Part shown: piece after piece, positions 15,773 to 23,445 of the stretch | How positions within the stretch are numbered: position 1 is the first letter of the stretch | Layout of the letters: every line of letters starts with the position of its first letter | Source: Paenibacillus_AB hodogayensis | GTDB lineage: Bacteria; Bacillota; Bacilli; Paenibacillales; NBRC-103111 | Assembly (NCBI RefSeq): GCF_039536325.1 | Contig: NZ_BAAAYO010000006.1 | Span: forward strand, 806,001-870,000 | Reading direction: 5' to 3' | DNA length: 64,000 nucleotides | Translations under genes and position numbers: made by a program | Notes under the pieces: model-generated | What the model was told of the DNA's origin: nothing | Seen by the model: the letters and a program-made list of their open reading frames with translations, nothing else | Databases searched by the model: none

Positions 15773-16342
15773 CTAGCCTTGTATCGAGATGTCGCGCTCC
15801 AGAACCCGCTTGGTCGTCTTGATGCGGGTGGAATCGATCATCACCGGACCGACCATGTAGCTGACGGTCAGCCTGTAAGGCGTATCGGCAAAATTCCACA
15901 TGTTCAGCATCCCGTCGCCGCTCACATTATCCATCACGATGCGAACCTCTTCCCCGCGCTCGGCAAGCGTGCCGACAAGGCTCGAGCCCCGCAGCACGGA
16001 GTGGTCGTACAGCACCTGCATGGCGCGGCCGAGTATGCGCTGCTCATCCAGAGCGCGCGTCTGCAGCTCCGCCGGCGACTGAACCGTCACCATATAATGC
16101 AGATCGACAGCGAGCGGGGGGTACTGAATCTCGCCGGTTCCGCGCGCAATCATCTGCGTTTTGCGATTGTCACCGCTTTCCCGGACGCTGTACAGAAATA
16201 ACGACAAGTAGAAGTCGCCTTTGTCGACCGGCGTGCCTAGGCCGATGAGCTCGGGCTGGGGGATCGGATCGGGCGTCATTTGCTCGCGCAGCAGCTTGAC
16301 CAAGGATGCGCTGACATCGGCAATAACGGAATAGTCGCCTAT
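15773..16342 (-). CDS. DUF4255 / Pvc16-like tail terminator (cap) protein, apparent ATA start
   Basis: This protein of about 189 residues belongs to the DUF4255/Pvc16 N-terminal family, which caps the distal end of the particle. The first conserved residues GDYSVIADVSASLVKLLREQ read in frame from 16339, but no ATG, GTG or TTG precedes them. ATA at 16340-16342 stands where the family has Met, and GGGAGG lies 8 bases before it. An ATG at 16347-16349 is out of frame, only one base after the same site; deleting one T after it would restore an M-P-I-G-D-Y start. The first standard in-frame start is TTG at 16303, which would remove 13 conserved residues. The rest of the protein looks intact. Confidence 0.8.
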   Translation of the reverse strand: MGDYSVIADVSASLVKLLREQMTPDPIPQPELIGLGTPVDKGDFYLSLFLYSVRESGDNRKTQMIARGTGEIQYPPLAVDLHYMVTVQSPAELQTRALDEQRILGRAMQVLYDHSVLRGSSLVGTLAERGEEVRIVMDNVSGDGMLNMWNFADTPYRLTVSYMVGPVMIDSTRIKTTKRVLERDISIQG

Positions 16343-16425
16343 GGGACATTCCTCCCAAAAAAAGGCGCTTGCCGCAGGCGGTTTCCAGACGGCGGCGCCA
16401 GAATGACAATTTTCGATTCTCGTCT

Positions 16426-16454
16426 ATTATACTTATATTTCGGTAGACTGACTA
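16426..16454 (-). promoter_or_regulatory. Probable sigma-A promoter for the eCIS structural operon
   Basis: On the minus strand TAGTCA (16449-16454, 4 of 6 to consensus) and a perfect TATAAT (16426-16431) are separated by 17 bases. Transcription would start near 16419 and lead into the DUF4255 gene. The promoter sits in the 140-base gap after the ATPase gene, so the structural genes can be expressed apart from the ATPase. Confidence 0.6.
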
Positions 16455-16482
16455 TAGGAAAAACGGTGAGATTTCACACATG

Positions 16483-18684
16483 TCAATAACCTTCCAGCTC
16501 GTTGCGGGGCAAAATTTTTCCCGATTTTTGCAGTTCGTGGCGCACGGCCTTGACGATCTCCCGCATCCCGACCTCCGACCCGTTCTCGGCCGCAAGAAAA
16601 GCCGCGGATAGCGTCACGTTTTTAATGTTGCCTCCGGCCATTTCGAACTTTTGTCCCAGCCAGCGAAAGTCGATATCGGCGGATAATGGCAGATCGCGCG
16701 GAAAAGCGGCTCTCCAAAGCTTCTCGCGGTACTCGGCGTCCGGAAACGGAAATTTGATTACATAATTGATCCGCCGCAGAAACGCCTCGTCGATATTGTT
16801 CAGCAGATTCGTGGCCAGCACGGATATGCCGTCGTATTCCTCCATCTTTTGCAGCAAATAAGCGGTTTCGATGTTGGCGTACTTGTCGTGGGCGTCCTTG
16901 ACCTCCGACCTTTTGCCGAACAGGGCGTCGGTTTCGTCGAAAAACAGGATGGCTCCGCTTTTTTGCGCTTCGCCGAAAATCTCGTGCAAGTTCTTTTCCG
17001 TCTCCCCAATATATTTGCTGATAACCTGGGACAAGTCGATTTTGTACAGCTCCATGCCGAGATCGTTCGCCACGACCTGCGCCGACATCGTCTTGCCCGT
17101 TCCAGGCGGTCCGGCGAACAGCATCGACAGCCCTTTGCCGTAAGCCAGCTTCTTATCGAAGCCCCAGTCCCCGTAAACTTGCGCGCGATGCCTGATCTGG
17201 CCGCAGGCGCTTCTTAACAATTCCTTCTGCTCGTCCGGAAGCACGATGTCGTCCCACGCGTATCGCGGCTCGATGCGGACGGCTTTACGGTCCAGCCGGT
17301 GCCGCATCTGCCGGTAGCAGGCCCGGTACAGCATCGCTTGGGCATCCTTGCGCTCCCATGCGGCGAGCAAAGCGGCATCGTTCAGCGCATCGCGGATCTG
17401 GCCTGGCGTGAAGCGGAATTTGACCGCCAGGCCGTTCCACGCTTCGTCGGCCTCGAGCCCCGCATCGGCCGCAAACGCCTTCCACAGCTCCAGCCGTTCG
17501 CTGTCGCCGGGAACCGCCAACGCCCGGTCCAACCATACCCGACCCGCCGGGCTCCATTCCAGACGAACGTTCGGCTCGGATAGCAGCAAGACCGGCAGCG
17601 GAAAGCGGTCCAATTCCGCCTGGAAGATGCGCAGCCGCTCCTTCGCCGCCGTATCCGGCTCGTCGGGATAAAGCGCCTCCGTATGCGCGAACGCCAGCAC
17701 GGCCTGATGCAGCAGCGCTTCCCGAATCGTCCGGAGGAGCAGTGCGCCGAACCGTTCCGGGGCCGCCACGTATACGTTCAGATCGGCGATCAGCACGTTT
17801 TTGCCCCAGCGGGCGCAGGCATGCCGCACCTGCAGCCTCTTGCCGACTCCGGCGGGACCGTGCACATGGAGCCCGATCGCTGCGGCTCCAGGTGATCGGC
17901 GAGCCTCCAAAACGGAGCCGAAGCCTGCAAGCTGCTCTTGCGCGTCCCGGTGCACAAGCAGCGGCGCGAGCGGCTCGTCGGGATAATGAATCGTCAACCC
18001 CGGCTGAAGCCCCGCGTCCAGCTCGCCCGTATCGAGCAGGAAGGCGACCATCCGGCGATCGAGCGCCAGCGGCCTCGACAGCAGCGTTCTTCCATAGGGC
18101 TCCGAATCCTCGCGGGCCAGCCAGTACCTCGCCAGCTTGCCGTCTGCGGCAAACGCCAACCTCCCGGCCCTCAGCTCCTCCGGAGAGCGGCAGGTCAGCT
18201 GCAGCGCCAGGCTGACGGTGGGAAGCCGTACGGTCAAATCATCGGTCAAAAAACCGAATATGCGCTCGTACTTGCGGTCCAGCTCGACCGCCAGCCCCAG
18301 CAGAATGAGGCGCTGCTCCAGCTCGTCCAGCGCGAACACGGAAGCGGCGTAGACAGTCGGAAGGAATGCATTCCGGAGCGCGCTGGCCCGCTTTCGGGCG
18401 GCAATATGCTCCTCCAGGCGGAGGATTTCCTCGCCGGCGTGGGCCAGCTCCATATCCACGTCGGCATCCCATTCCTCGGTCTCGTCGGCTTCGCCGACCA
18501 TCCGCAGAAACTCGTCCTCCGACACATACATGCTGCGCAGGGCGTCGGCCTGCGGGTCGTTGGCCAGTTGACGGCGGCGCACGAACAGCTGCCGCAGTCT
18601 CCAATCGAGCAGACGCAGCTCATCCGCATAATAGTCCCATACGCGCTCGTAGGCTTCTTCGGGAGAAGTACGCAACGTCCACAC
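16483..18684 (-). CDS. eCIS AAA+ ATPase (Afp15/Pvc15-like)
   Basis: This 733-residue ATPase is of the Afp15 type, thought to help assemble or disassemble the particle. Residues 1-260 are helix-rich and family-specific. A first AAA module carries a degenerate Walker A (GPAGVGKR, residues 276-283, with Arg instead of Ser/Thr) and is probably inactive. The second module has Walker A GPPGTGKT (525-532), Walker B ILFFDE (579-584) and arginines near 635. GTG at 18684 is drawn as the start, but GAGGGG lies only one base before it; TTG at 18675 has a better spacing of 8. It is the first gene of the cluster and is divergent from the MFS gene. Confidence 0.9.
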   Translation of the reverse strand: MWTLRTSPEEAYERVWDYYADELRLLDWRLRQLFVRRRQLANDPQADALRSMYVSEDEFLRMVGEADETEEWDADVDMELAHAGEEILRLEEHIAARKRASALRNAFLPTVYAASVFALDELEQRLILLGLAVELDRKYERIFGFLTDDLTVRLPTVSLALQLTCRSPEELRAGRLAFAADGKLARYWLAREDSEPYGRTLLSRPLALDRRMVAFLLDTGELDAGLQPGLTIHYPDEPLAPLLVHRDAQEQLAGFGSVLEARRSPGAAAIGLHVHGPAGVGKRLQVRHACARWGKNVLIADLNVYVAAPERFGALLLRTIREALLHQAVLAFAHTEALYPDEPDTAAKERLRIFQAELDRFPLPVLLLSEPNVRLEWSPAGRVWLDRALAVPGDSERLELWKAFAADAGLEADEAWNGLAVKFRFTPGQIRDALNDAALLAAWERKDAQAMLYRACYRQMRHRLDRKAVRIEPRYAWDDIVLPDEQKELLRSACGQIRHRAQVYGDWGFDKKLAYGKGLSMLFAGPPGTGKTMSAQVVANDLGMELYKIDLSQVISKYIGETEKNLHEIFGEAQKSGAILFFDETDALFGKRSEVKDAHDKYANIETAYLLQKMEEYDGISVLATNLLNNIDEAFLRRINYVIKFPFPDAEYREKLWRAAFPRDLPLSADIDFRWLGQKFEMAGGNIKNVTLSAAFLAAENGSEVGMREIVKAVRHELQKSGKILPRNELEGY

Positions 18685-18852
18685 CCCTCTTTCTCTACTA
18701 TTAGTTTAATCGAGCCTTCGCCGATTGGAAAGCAGGGGAATCAAAACATTTGATCTATTGATAACAATCTTTAATCGGAAAACCGACTTTTTAATGATAT
18801 GATGACCATGACTGCATAGCTCAGATTACGGAAAAGGGAAGTGCCTACGGTT

Positions 18853-20076
18853 GTGAATTACTCGTGGAAACGGAATTTGTTTATTCTCTGGCTTGGCTGT
18901 TTTCTCGTTAGCATGGCGTATTCGGTTTCCATACCGTTCATGCCTATTTTTCTTACCGAACATTTGGGCGTCGACAATCATCTGGAGACTTGGACCGGCG
19001 GCGTATTCGCCATAACGTTTTTGGCCAGCTCGCTGATCGCTCCGTTCTGGGGCTCCCTGGCCGACAAATACGGCAGAAAGCCGATGATGCTGCGCGCGGG
19101 CATCTGTCTGGCAGCCACCTATTTTCTTTATTTTCTCGTCGAAAATCCTTACCAGCTTCTGGCGGTGCGCGTCATGGAAGGACTGCTGGCCGGTTATATT
19201 CCGGCGTCCATCGCGATCGTCGCCACCAACACGCCGGAGAAGCAGGTCGGCTACGCGCTCGGCGTCATCTCGACCGCTTCGGCGGCCGCAGCCGTTATCG
19301 GGCCGCTGGCGGGCGGCGTCATCAGTCATATGCTCGGCATGCGCGAGACGTTCTTCGCAGCCGGAGTCATGGTCTTGATCGCTTTCCTGATCGCCTTGTT
19401 CGGGGTCAAAGAGCCTTCGTTCGTGAAGCGGGAAGGCAAGCGCTCCTCGGTCGTCAGCGACGTGCGCGAGGCGGCGCGCAATCGTCCGCTGATGGCGGCC
19501 CTAGCCATCGTGTTCATCACGACCACCTCGATCATGATCGCTGAACCGCTGCTGACCATCTATGTGCTGCAGCTCGGCTCCAGCGCGTCCTCGGCCTCGC
19601 TTCATTCAGGCATCATTTTCTCTGCGGTCGGGGTGGCGACACTGATCGCCGCTCCCCGCTGGGGCAAACTCGGCATGCGGATCGGCTACGAGAGGGTGCT
19701 GTTCATCGGCCTGCTGGGCGGCGCTCTCGGCAATGTGCTGCAAATCGTGTTCCACAACCTGCTCGGCTTCGGATCGCTGCGGTTCGGCTACGGCTTGTTC
19801 TTCGCTGCGGTATTCCCGGCGTTGAATGCAATCATCGCTCAAAATACGGATCACGGCTTCCGCAGCCGAGCGTTCAGCCTGAACCAGTCGGCCAATGCGC
19901 TGGGGCTTATGGCGGGACCGCTGCTCGGAGGACTACTCGCCAGCCAAGTGCCGATTCCAGCCGTCTTCGTCATGACCGGGGTGTTCCTGTTCGGCATCGC
20001 GCTGCTCGTACGCTTGCGCGTCTTCTCCGTCGCCGCCCCCTCCGCCGCGCCCGGTTCCTCCTCCAAGGAGCTGTAG
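18853..20076 (+). CDS. MFS multidrug-type exporter
   Basis: This 12-segment major facilitator protein of about 407 residues resembles the multidrug resistance/exporter branch. The loop 2-3 signature GSLADKYGRKPMML is present, and motif C-like AVIGPLAGGVIS lies in segment 5, which marks antiporters. A GTG at 18841 is directly abutted by GGGAA, while the GTG at 18853 has AAGGGAAG about 11 bases upstream, so I prefer the latter. A TATGAT box at 18798-18803 could be its -10, but no convincing -35 pairs with it. The substrate is unknown. A hairpin lies just behind the stop codon. Confidence 0.88.
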   Translation: MNYSWKRNLFILWLGCFLVSMAYSVSIPFMPIFLTEHLGVDNHLETWTGGVFAITFLASSLIAPFWGSLADKYGRKPMMLRAGICLAATYFLYFLVENPYQLLAVRVMEGLLAGYIPASIAIVATNTPEKQVGYALGVISTASAAAAVIGPLAGGVISHMLGMRETFFAAGVMVLIAFLIALFGVKEPSFVKREGKRSSVVSDVREAARNRPLMAALAIVFITTTSIMIAEPLLTIYVLQLGSSASSASLHSGIIFSAVGVATLIAAPRWGKLGMRIGYERVLFIGLLGGALGNVLQIVFHNLLGFGSLRFGYGLFFAAVFPALNAIIAQNTDHGFRSRAFSLNQSANALGLMAGPLLGGLLASQVPIPAVFVMTGVFLFGIALLVRLRVFSVAAPSAAPGSSSKEL

Positions 20077-20097
20077 AAAACCGTCTGAAACGAACGA

Positions 20098-20130
20098 CAG
20101 GCTGCCGGCGATCATCTCGCTGGCAGCCTG
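20098..20130. terminator. Hairpin between convergent MFS and Nudix genes
   Basis: The nine-base arms CAGGCTGCC (20098-20106) and GGCAGCCTG (20122-20130) are perfectly complementary. They stand between two converging genes, 22 bases after the MFS stop. The T run is poor (CTTGGCTTG), so termination may be partial or Rho-aided. Confidence 0.55.
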
Positions 20131-20159
20131 CTTGGCTTGCGCTCCGGGCGGCGGAACGC

Positions 20160-20726
20160 TCACGCTCGTTCGGCCGCTGCGCGGTAACGGCGCTGTTCGA
20201 TATAGTCCGTCAAATAGGCGTGTCTCCAAGCCTCGTCGGCTTCGATCCGTTCATCGATCGGCGCCGAGGATTGCCCGATCATCTTATTGTTTTCGTATAG
20301 GCCATGGTAATGGTAGCAGCGATCGTCGTACAGCGCCTTGTCCAGACAGTACGGGATGTTGGAGGCGACGCCCACGTTTTGGGGATGCTTGATCCAGTCG
20401 CTCGTTTTCCAGTCGAGAATGCCTTCGGCGGTTTTGACCGGAGTCGGGTAGTCATAGGCATCCGTCACGACCGCCACATACAAATACATGCCGCCGAACC
20501 CGGCTCCCTCCGGCGAAGACCAGGTAATCAGACCTTTAAAATGCAAATCCGCTTCGACGATTCCGGTTTCTTCGGCCATTTCGCGGATCATGGACGCCCG
20601 GGGCTGTTCGCCCTTCTCCAATTTGCCGCCGATGCCGTTCCAGCACCCCATCCATGACGGAGCTTCCCGGTTCAGCAGCAAAATATGGCTCCCCTGCCGA
20701 ACTAACCCCAAGTTGTATACAAGCAT
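20160..20726 (-). CDS. Nudix hydrolase (8-oxo-dGTP diphosphatase-like)
   Basis: This 188-residue hydrolase carries the Nudix box GKLEKGEQPRASMIREMAEE followed by TG, which fits GX5EX7REUXEEXGU and binds the catalytic Mg. The protein resembles the MutT/YtkD-like group that removes oxidised nucleotides, but substrate choice cannot be read from the sequence. It starts at the ATG at 20726 with GAGGAG 5 bases upstream. The extended C-terminus beyond residue 150 (YHYHGLYENNKMIGQ and the last 35 residues) is longer than in minimal MutT proteins. It is transcribed alone, convergent with the MFS gene. Confidence 0.88.
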   Translation of the reverse strand: MLVYNLGLVRQGSHILLLNREAPSWMGCWNGIGGKLEKGEQPRASMIREMAEETGIVEADLHFKGLITWSSPEGAGFGGMYLYVAVVTDAYDYPTPVKTAEGILDWKTSDWIKHPQNVGVASNIPYCLDKALYDDRCYHYHGLYENNKMIGQSSAPIDERIEADEAWRHAYLTDYIEQRRYRAAAERA

Positions 20727-20915
20727 CGTATCTCCTCAATATTCGCTATTCGCTGAATACCCGCCGACGTGTCAAGCGGGGCTGTCTCCATTTTATCACA
20801 GTTCCGGGACAACAGCGCTCCCCTCTACTCCGAGGATCGTTAAGCAAGGCGTTAGGCTGTTAGACTTGGGACGTTCCTTTGTTCATGCTATGATGGACTT
20901 GGGAGGTGCCGCGAT

Positions 20916-21545
20916 ATGAGCAGCATTCGCACAATAACGTTTGGCATGGGCTGTTTCTGGAGCCCGGACGCCTTATTCGGCCGACAGCCGGGCGTGGTTC
21001 GAACCCGTGTCGGCTACACTGGAGGGACGGCCCTCAACCCGACTTACCGCCGGCTCGGCGACCACTCCGAAACGGTCGAGCTGGACTACGACCCGGACCG
21101 TCTAACGCTGGAACAGCTGCTGAGTCTGTTCTGGAACAACCATAATCCGATCAATATCAACGACTATAAAGGACGGCAATACCAGTCCCTCGTGCTGTAC
21201 CGCGACGAGGCTCAACGAGCTGTCGTTGCCACCGTTTTACGGGAACGGGAACAGCAGGGTAAGGGACGCCCGGCTACCGAGATCGCCCCTTTTCATACGT
21301 TTTATCCCGCCGAAGACAGGCATCAGAAATATTATTTGAAACGATTCCCCGACGCCGTGAACAAGCTGGGCCAGCTCTACCCGACCCTCGAAGAGCTTCG
21401 GGACGCCACTCTGCCGGCCCGCTTGAACGGCTTGGCGAAAGGGTATGGCAATCTGACGGACATTCTGAACGAAATTGCGGAATGGCCAATCGGCGAAAGC
21501 GAGCGGGACGCCATGGTCCGTCTCGTCAAGAGCATCCGTTGGTGA
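20916..21545 (+). CDS. msrA: Peptide methionine-S-sulfoxide reductase
   Basis: This cytoplasmic enzyme reduces methionine S-sulfoxide in proteins. The catalytic motif GCFW (Cys13) is near the N-terminus, followed by the usual TRVGYTGGTALNPTYRRLGDH variant of the GY(A/T)GG motif. The start ATG at 20916 has GGGAGG 9 bases upstream. At 209 residues it is longer than the common 175. The C-terminal 50 residues (after LEELRDATLPARLNG) extend beyond the usual resolving-cysteine region, and no resolving Cys is seen, so recycling may need an external thiol. It is a single-gene unit. Confidence 0.9.
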   Translation: MSSIRTITFGMGCFWSPDALFGRQPGVVRTRVGYTGGTALNPTYRRLGDHSETVELDYDPDRLTLEQLLSLFWNNHNPININDYKGRQYQSLVLYRDEAQRAVVATVLREREQQGKGRPATEIAPFHTFYPAEDRHQKYYLKRFPDAVNKLGQLYPTLEELRDATLPARLNGLAKGYGNLTDILNEIAEWPIGESERDAMVRLVKSIRW

Positions 21546-21618
21546 ACAATGGCAGGCGGAAGCGAGCCGGTCTTGCCGGGTACATGCAAGCTTCCGCGCC
21601 GTTCCCGAATACACAGGA

Positions 21619-21897
21619 CTAGCTCTTGCCGGTTCCGAACCTTTTCACCGAACGGACGCGCGCGCGTTCGATCTCGATCTCGCGATTGCGCGGCTCCGCT
21701 CGGGTGACCAGCGAATCGAGCAGCCGGCGGGCCGCCTCCGTCACCTCGGCGACAGCTTGATTGAACGCCGCCTCGTTCGCTTTGGAGGGCTCATTGAAGC
21801 CCGACAGCTTCCTCACGAACTGGAGCGAGGCCGCCTGAATTTCGTCTTCCGTAGCCGGGGGAGCGAAGTTGAACAAGGTTTTGATATTTCGGCACAT
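21619..21897 (-). CDS. DUF2277 family protein
   Basis: This 92-residue protein begins MCRNIKTLFNFAPPAT, the conserved opening of DUF2277. It continues with the helical QFVRKLSGF...PSKANEAAF pattern of that family. The ATG at 21897 has AAGGAG 5 bases upstream and is preferred over longer in-frame starts. Function is unknown. It lies convergent with msrA and divergent from the nuclease gene, and shares no obvious operon. Confidence 0.88.
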   Translation of the reverse strand: MCRNIKTLFNFAPPATEDEIQAASLQFVRKLSGFNEPSKANEAAFNQAVAEVTEAARRLLDSLVTRAEPRNREIEIERARVRSVKRFGTGKS

Positions 21898-22079
21898 GGC
21901 TTCTCCTTGTAAGAACCGTTTTGTTTTCATCTTACTATACTTCCCCCGCATCCCGCCAGCCGCCGATTCTACCAAAATACGCCAATTCAAGCTTGCCATG
22001 ATCCTAGCGGTTGCGATAGAGTAATGGGTAGGCTTTCGACAAGCGCACTCTTACTCCCATAAGGAAAAAGGACCGACAC

Positions 22080-22502
22080 GTGAAAAAGAAAACGTTGCTT
22101 TCCGTCATTGTCATGCTGATTTTGACGGCCTCCTATTTTTTACAAGACTACCTTAACCCCGAATCGCAGGACAACACGGCCGCCTATACGATCGTCTTCC
22201 CGGCCGACCGTTTTCCGGAGACGGCGGCGCACATCCAATCAGCCATCCAGAAGGGACATTCCTCTATCTGTACGATTGACCGCAAAGGAGCGGAGAGCAA
22301 TCGCAGAGAGTCGTTGAAGGGCGTCCCGACGAAGCCGAACTTCGACCGTGACGAATTCCCGATGGCGATGTGCGCGGAAGGCGGCAAAGGGGCGGATATC
22401 GCCTATGTCAAGCCGTCCGACAATCGGGGAGCCGGCTCCTGGGTTAGCAACCAGTTGGAAAAATATCCTGACGGTACGAAGGTGGCCATTACGGTGAAAT
22501 GA
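22080..22502 (+). CDS. NucB-like secreted or anchored deoxyribonuclease
   Basis: This 140-residue protein has an N-terminal hydrophobic segment (about residues 4-21) that acts as signal or anchor. The mature part carries the NucA/NucB signature: DRDEFPMAMCAEGG with the catalytic Asp-Glu pair, then ADIAYVKPSDNRGAGSWV and NQLEKYPDGT. Relatives degrade extracellular or mother-cell DNA in sporulating bacilli. It starts with GTG at 22080, with AAGGA 7-8 bases upstream. Its stop overlaps an ATG of the next frame by ATGA, but the next gene more likely starts later. Confidence 0.9.
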   Translation: MKKKTLLSVIVMLILTASYFLQDYLNPESQDNTAAYTIVFPADRFPETAAHIQSAIQKGHSSICTIDRKGAESNRRESLKGVPTKPNFDRDEFPMAMCAEGGKGADIAYVKPSDNRGAGSWVSNQLEKYPDGTKVAITVK

Positions 22503-22546
22503 CCAAGCGCCGCCTCCGTCATTCTGGCGATAACGAGGTAGGAACG

Positions 22547-23011
22547 ATGCGGATTACGATGCAGTCCACCCTGAGAACCTCCCCCGACCTGCTGTGGGCG
22601 AGCATGAAAAGACCTTCCGCCTTTCGGAAGGTCGCCTCCCCGCTAATGGCATTCCGATACGCCGACAACGCAAACGGCTTTCCCGCCCAATGGAGTGCAG
22701 GAAAGCCGTATCGGCTCCGGATGTATTTGTTGGGATGGCTCCCGCTCGGACATCATACCATTACCTTCGCGACGATCGACGACGGCCGCCGAACCGTCAC
22801 GACCGATGAAACAGGCCGGTTATTCCGCACCTGGCGCCATACGATGCGGGTCACCCGGGTAGACGAGCGAACGTCCGTATTCCGGGACGAGCTTTCGTTC
22901 GACAGCGGCTTGTTCACCCTCCCCGCCTCCGTCGGCGTTTATCTGTTTTTTGCGTACCGGCATATGCGGCTCAAGCAGTTGATCCGCAGCGGCTGGCAGG
23001 GTCTCTCTTGA
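22547..23011 (+). CDS. SRPBCC/polyketide-cyclase-like hypothetical protein
   Basis: This 154-residue protein opens with RITMQSTLRTSPDLLWASM, a helix-strand pattern like the START/SRPBCC fold. It continues with beta-strands (YLLGWLPLGHHTITF, RTWRHTMRVTRVD, SVFRDELSF) and a C-terminal helix with YRHMRLKQLI. GAGG lies 8 bases before the ATG at 22547, which I prefer. The ATG at 22499, overlapping the nucB stop, would add 16 residues. A lipid-binding or cyclase-like role is only a fold-level guess. Confidence 0.7.
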   Translation: MRITMQSTLRTSPDLLWASMKRPSAFRKVASPLMAFRYADNANGFPAQWSAGKPYRLRMYLLGWLPLGHHTITFATIDDGRRTVTTDETGRLFRTWRHTMRVTRVDERTSVFRDELSFDSGLFTLPASVGVYLFFAYRHMRLKQLIRSGWQGLS

Positions 23012-23078
23012 ATACGCTGCGCAACAGGCGAAATAGCCTCCGCAAGCGGATTCCCCCATCCTCCGACGGTTTGCCCGC

Positions 23079-23426
23079 CTACTTCCGAGACGCCAGCCAG
23101 CTTGCCAACGTCTCCACTTCCTCATCCGAAAGACTCGCGCGGAAAGGCGGCATTTTTTTGCCGCCTTGGCGTATTTGCGAAGCGATAGCGGGCTGGCCTT
23201 GCCGCCCGCCGACTTTTTGCAGATTCGGTCCGACTCCGCCCTCCAGCTCTGCGCCATGGCAGGCGATGCAGTTCGCTTTATACAGAGCTTCCGCCCGAAC
23301 GGCGGGGATGCTTTCGCCGCTTCCGTCTCGTTCGCCGGTTACGCCGCTTGCGCTCCGGCTGCCGCAGCCGGCAAGCGGAACGCAAACGGCCAGAGCCGTC
23401 GCGACGATCGCCATCCTCTTGTTCAT
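23079..23426 (-). CDS. Lipoprotein c-type cytochrome
   Basis: This 115-residue protein has a lipobox (VCVPLAGCGS) after the N-terminal signal, so it should be anchored on the outer face of the membrane. One haem-binding motif CIACH follows at about residue 58. KKMPPFRASLSDEE supplies the Met that should be the second axial ligand. It is a small class-I cytochrome, like Bacillus CccB. The ATG at 23426 has AGGGGG 8 bases upstream. It lies 19 bases behind the ZIP gene and two genes behind a multicopper oxidase, suggesting a shared role in extracytoplasmic metal oxidation and electron flow. Confidence 0.9.
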   Translation of the reverse strand: MNKRMAIVATALAVCVPLAGCGSRSASGVTGERDGSGESIPAVRAEALYKANCIACHGAELEGGVGPNLQKVGGRQGQPAIASQIRQGGKKMPPFRASLSDEEVETLASWLASRK

Positions 23427-23445
23427 ATTGCCGTCCCCCTCGCCG

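Noticed and set aside
16170..16409. Alternative frame starting at ATG 16347 over the DUF4255 start
   Set aside because: It ends after about 60 codons of Arg-rich sequence without family similarity, while the DUF4255 frame matches its family from the ATA onward.
1..18684. Prophage interpretation of the tail-like cluster
   Set aside because: There are no capsid, portal, terminase, lysis or integrase genes, and the AAA+ ATPase with DUF4255 is typical of eCIS.
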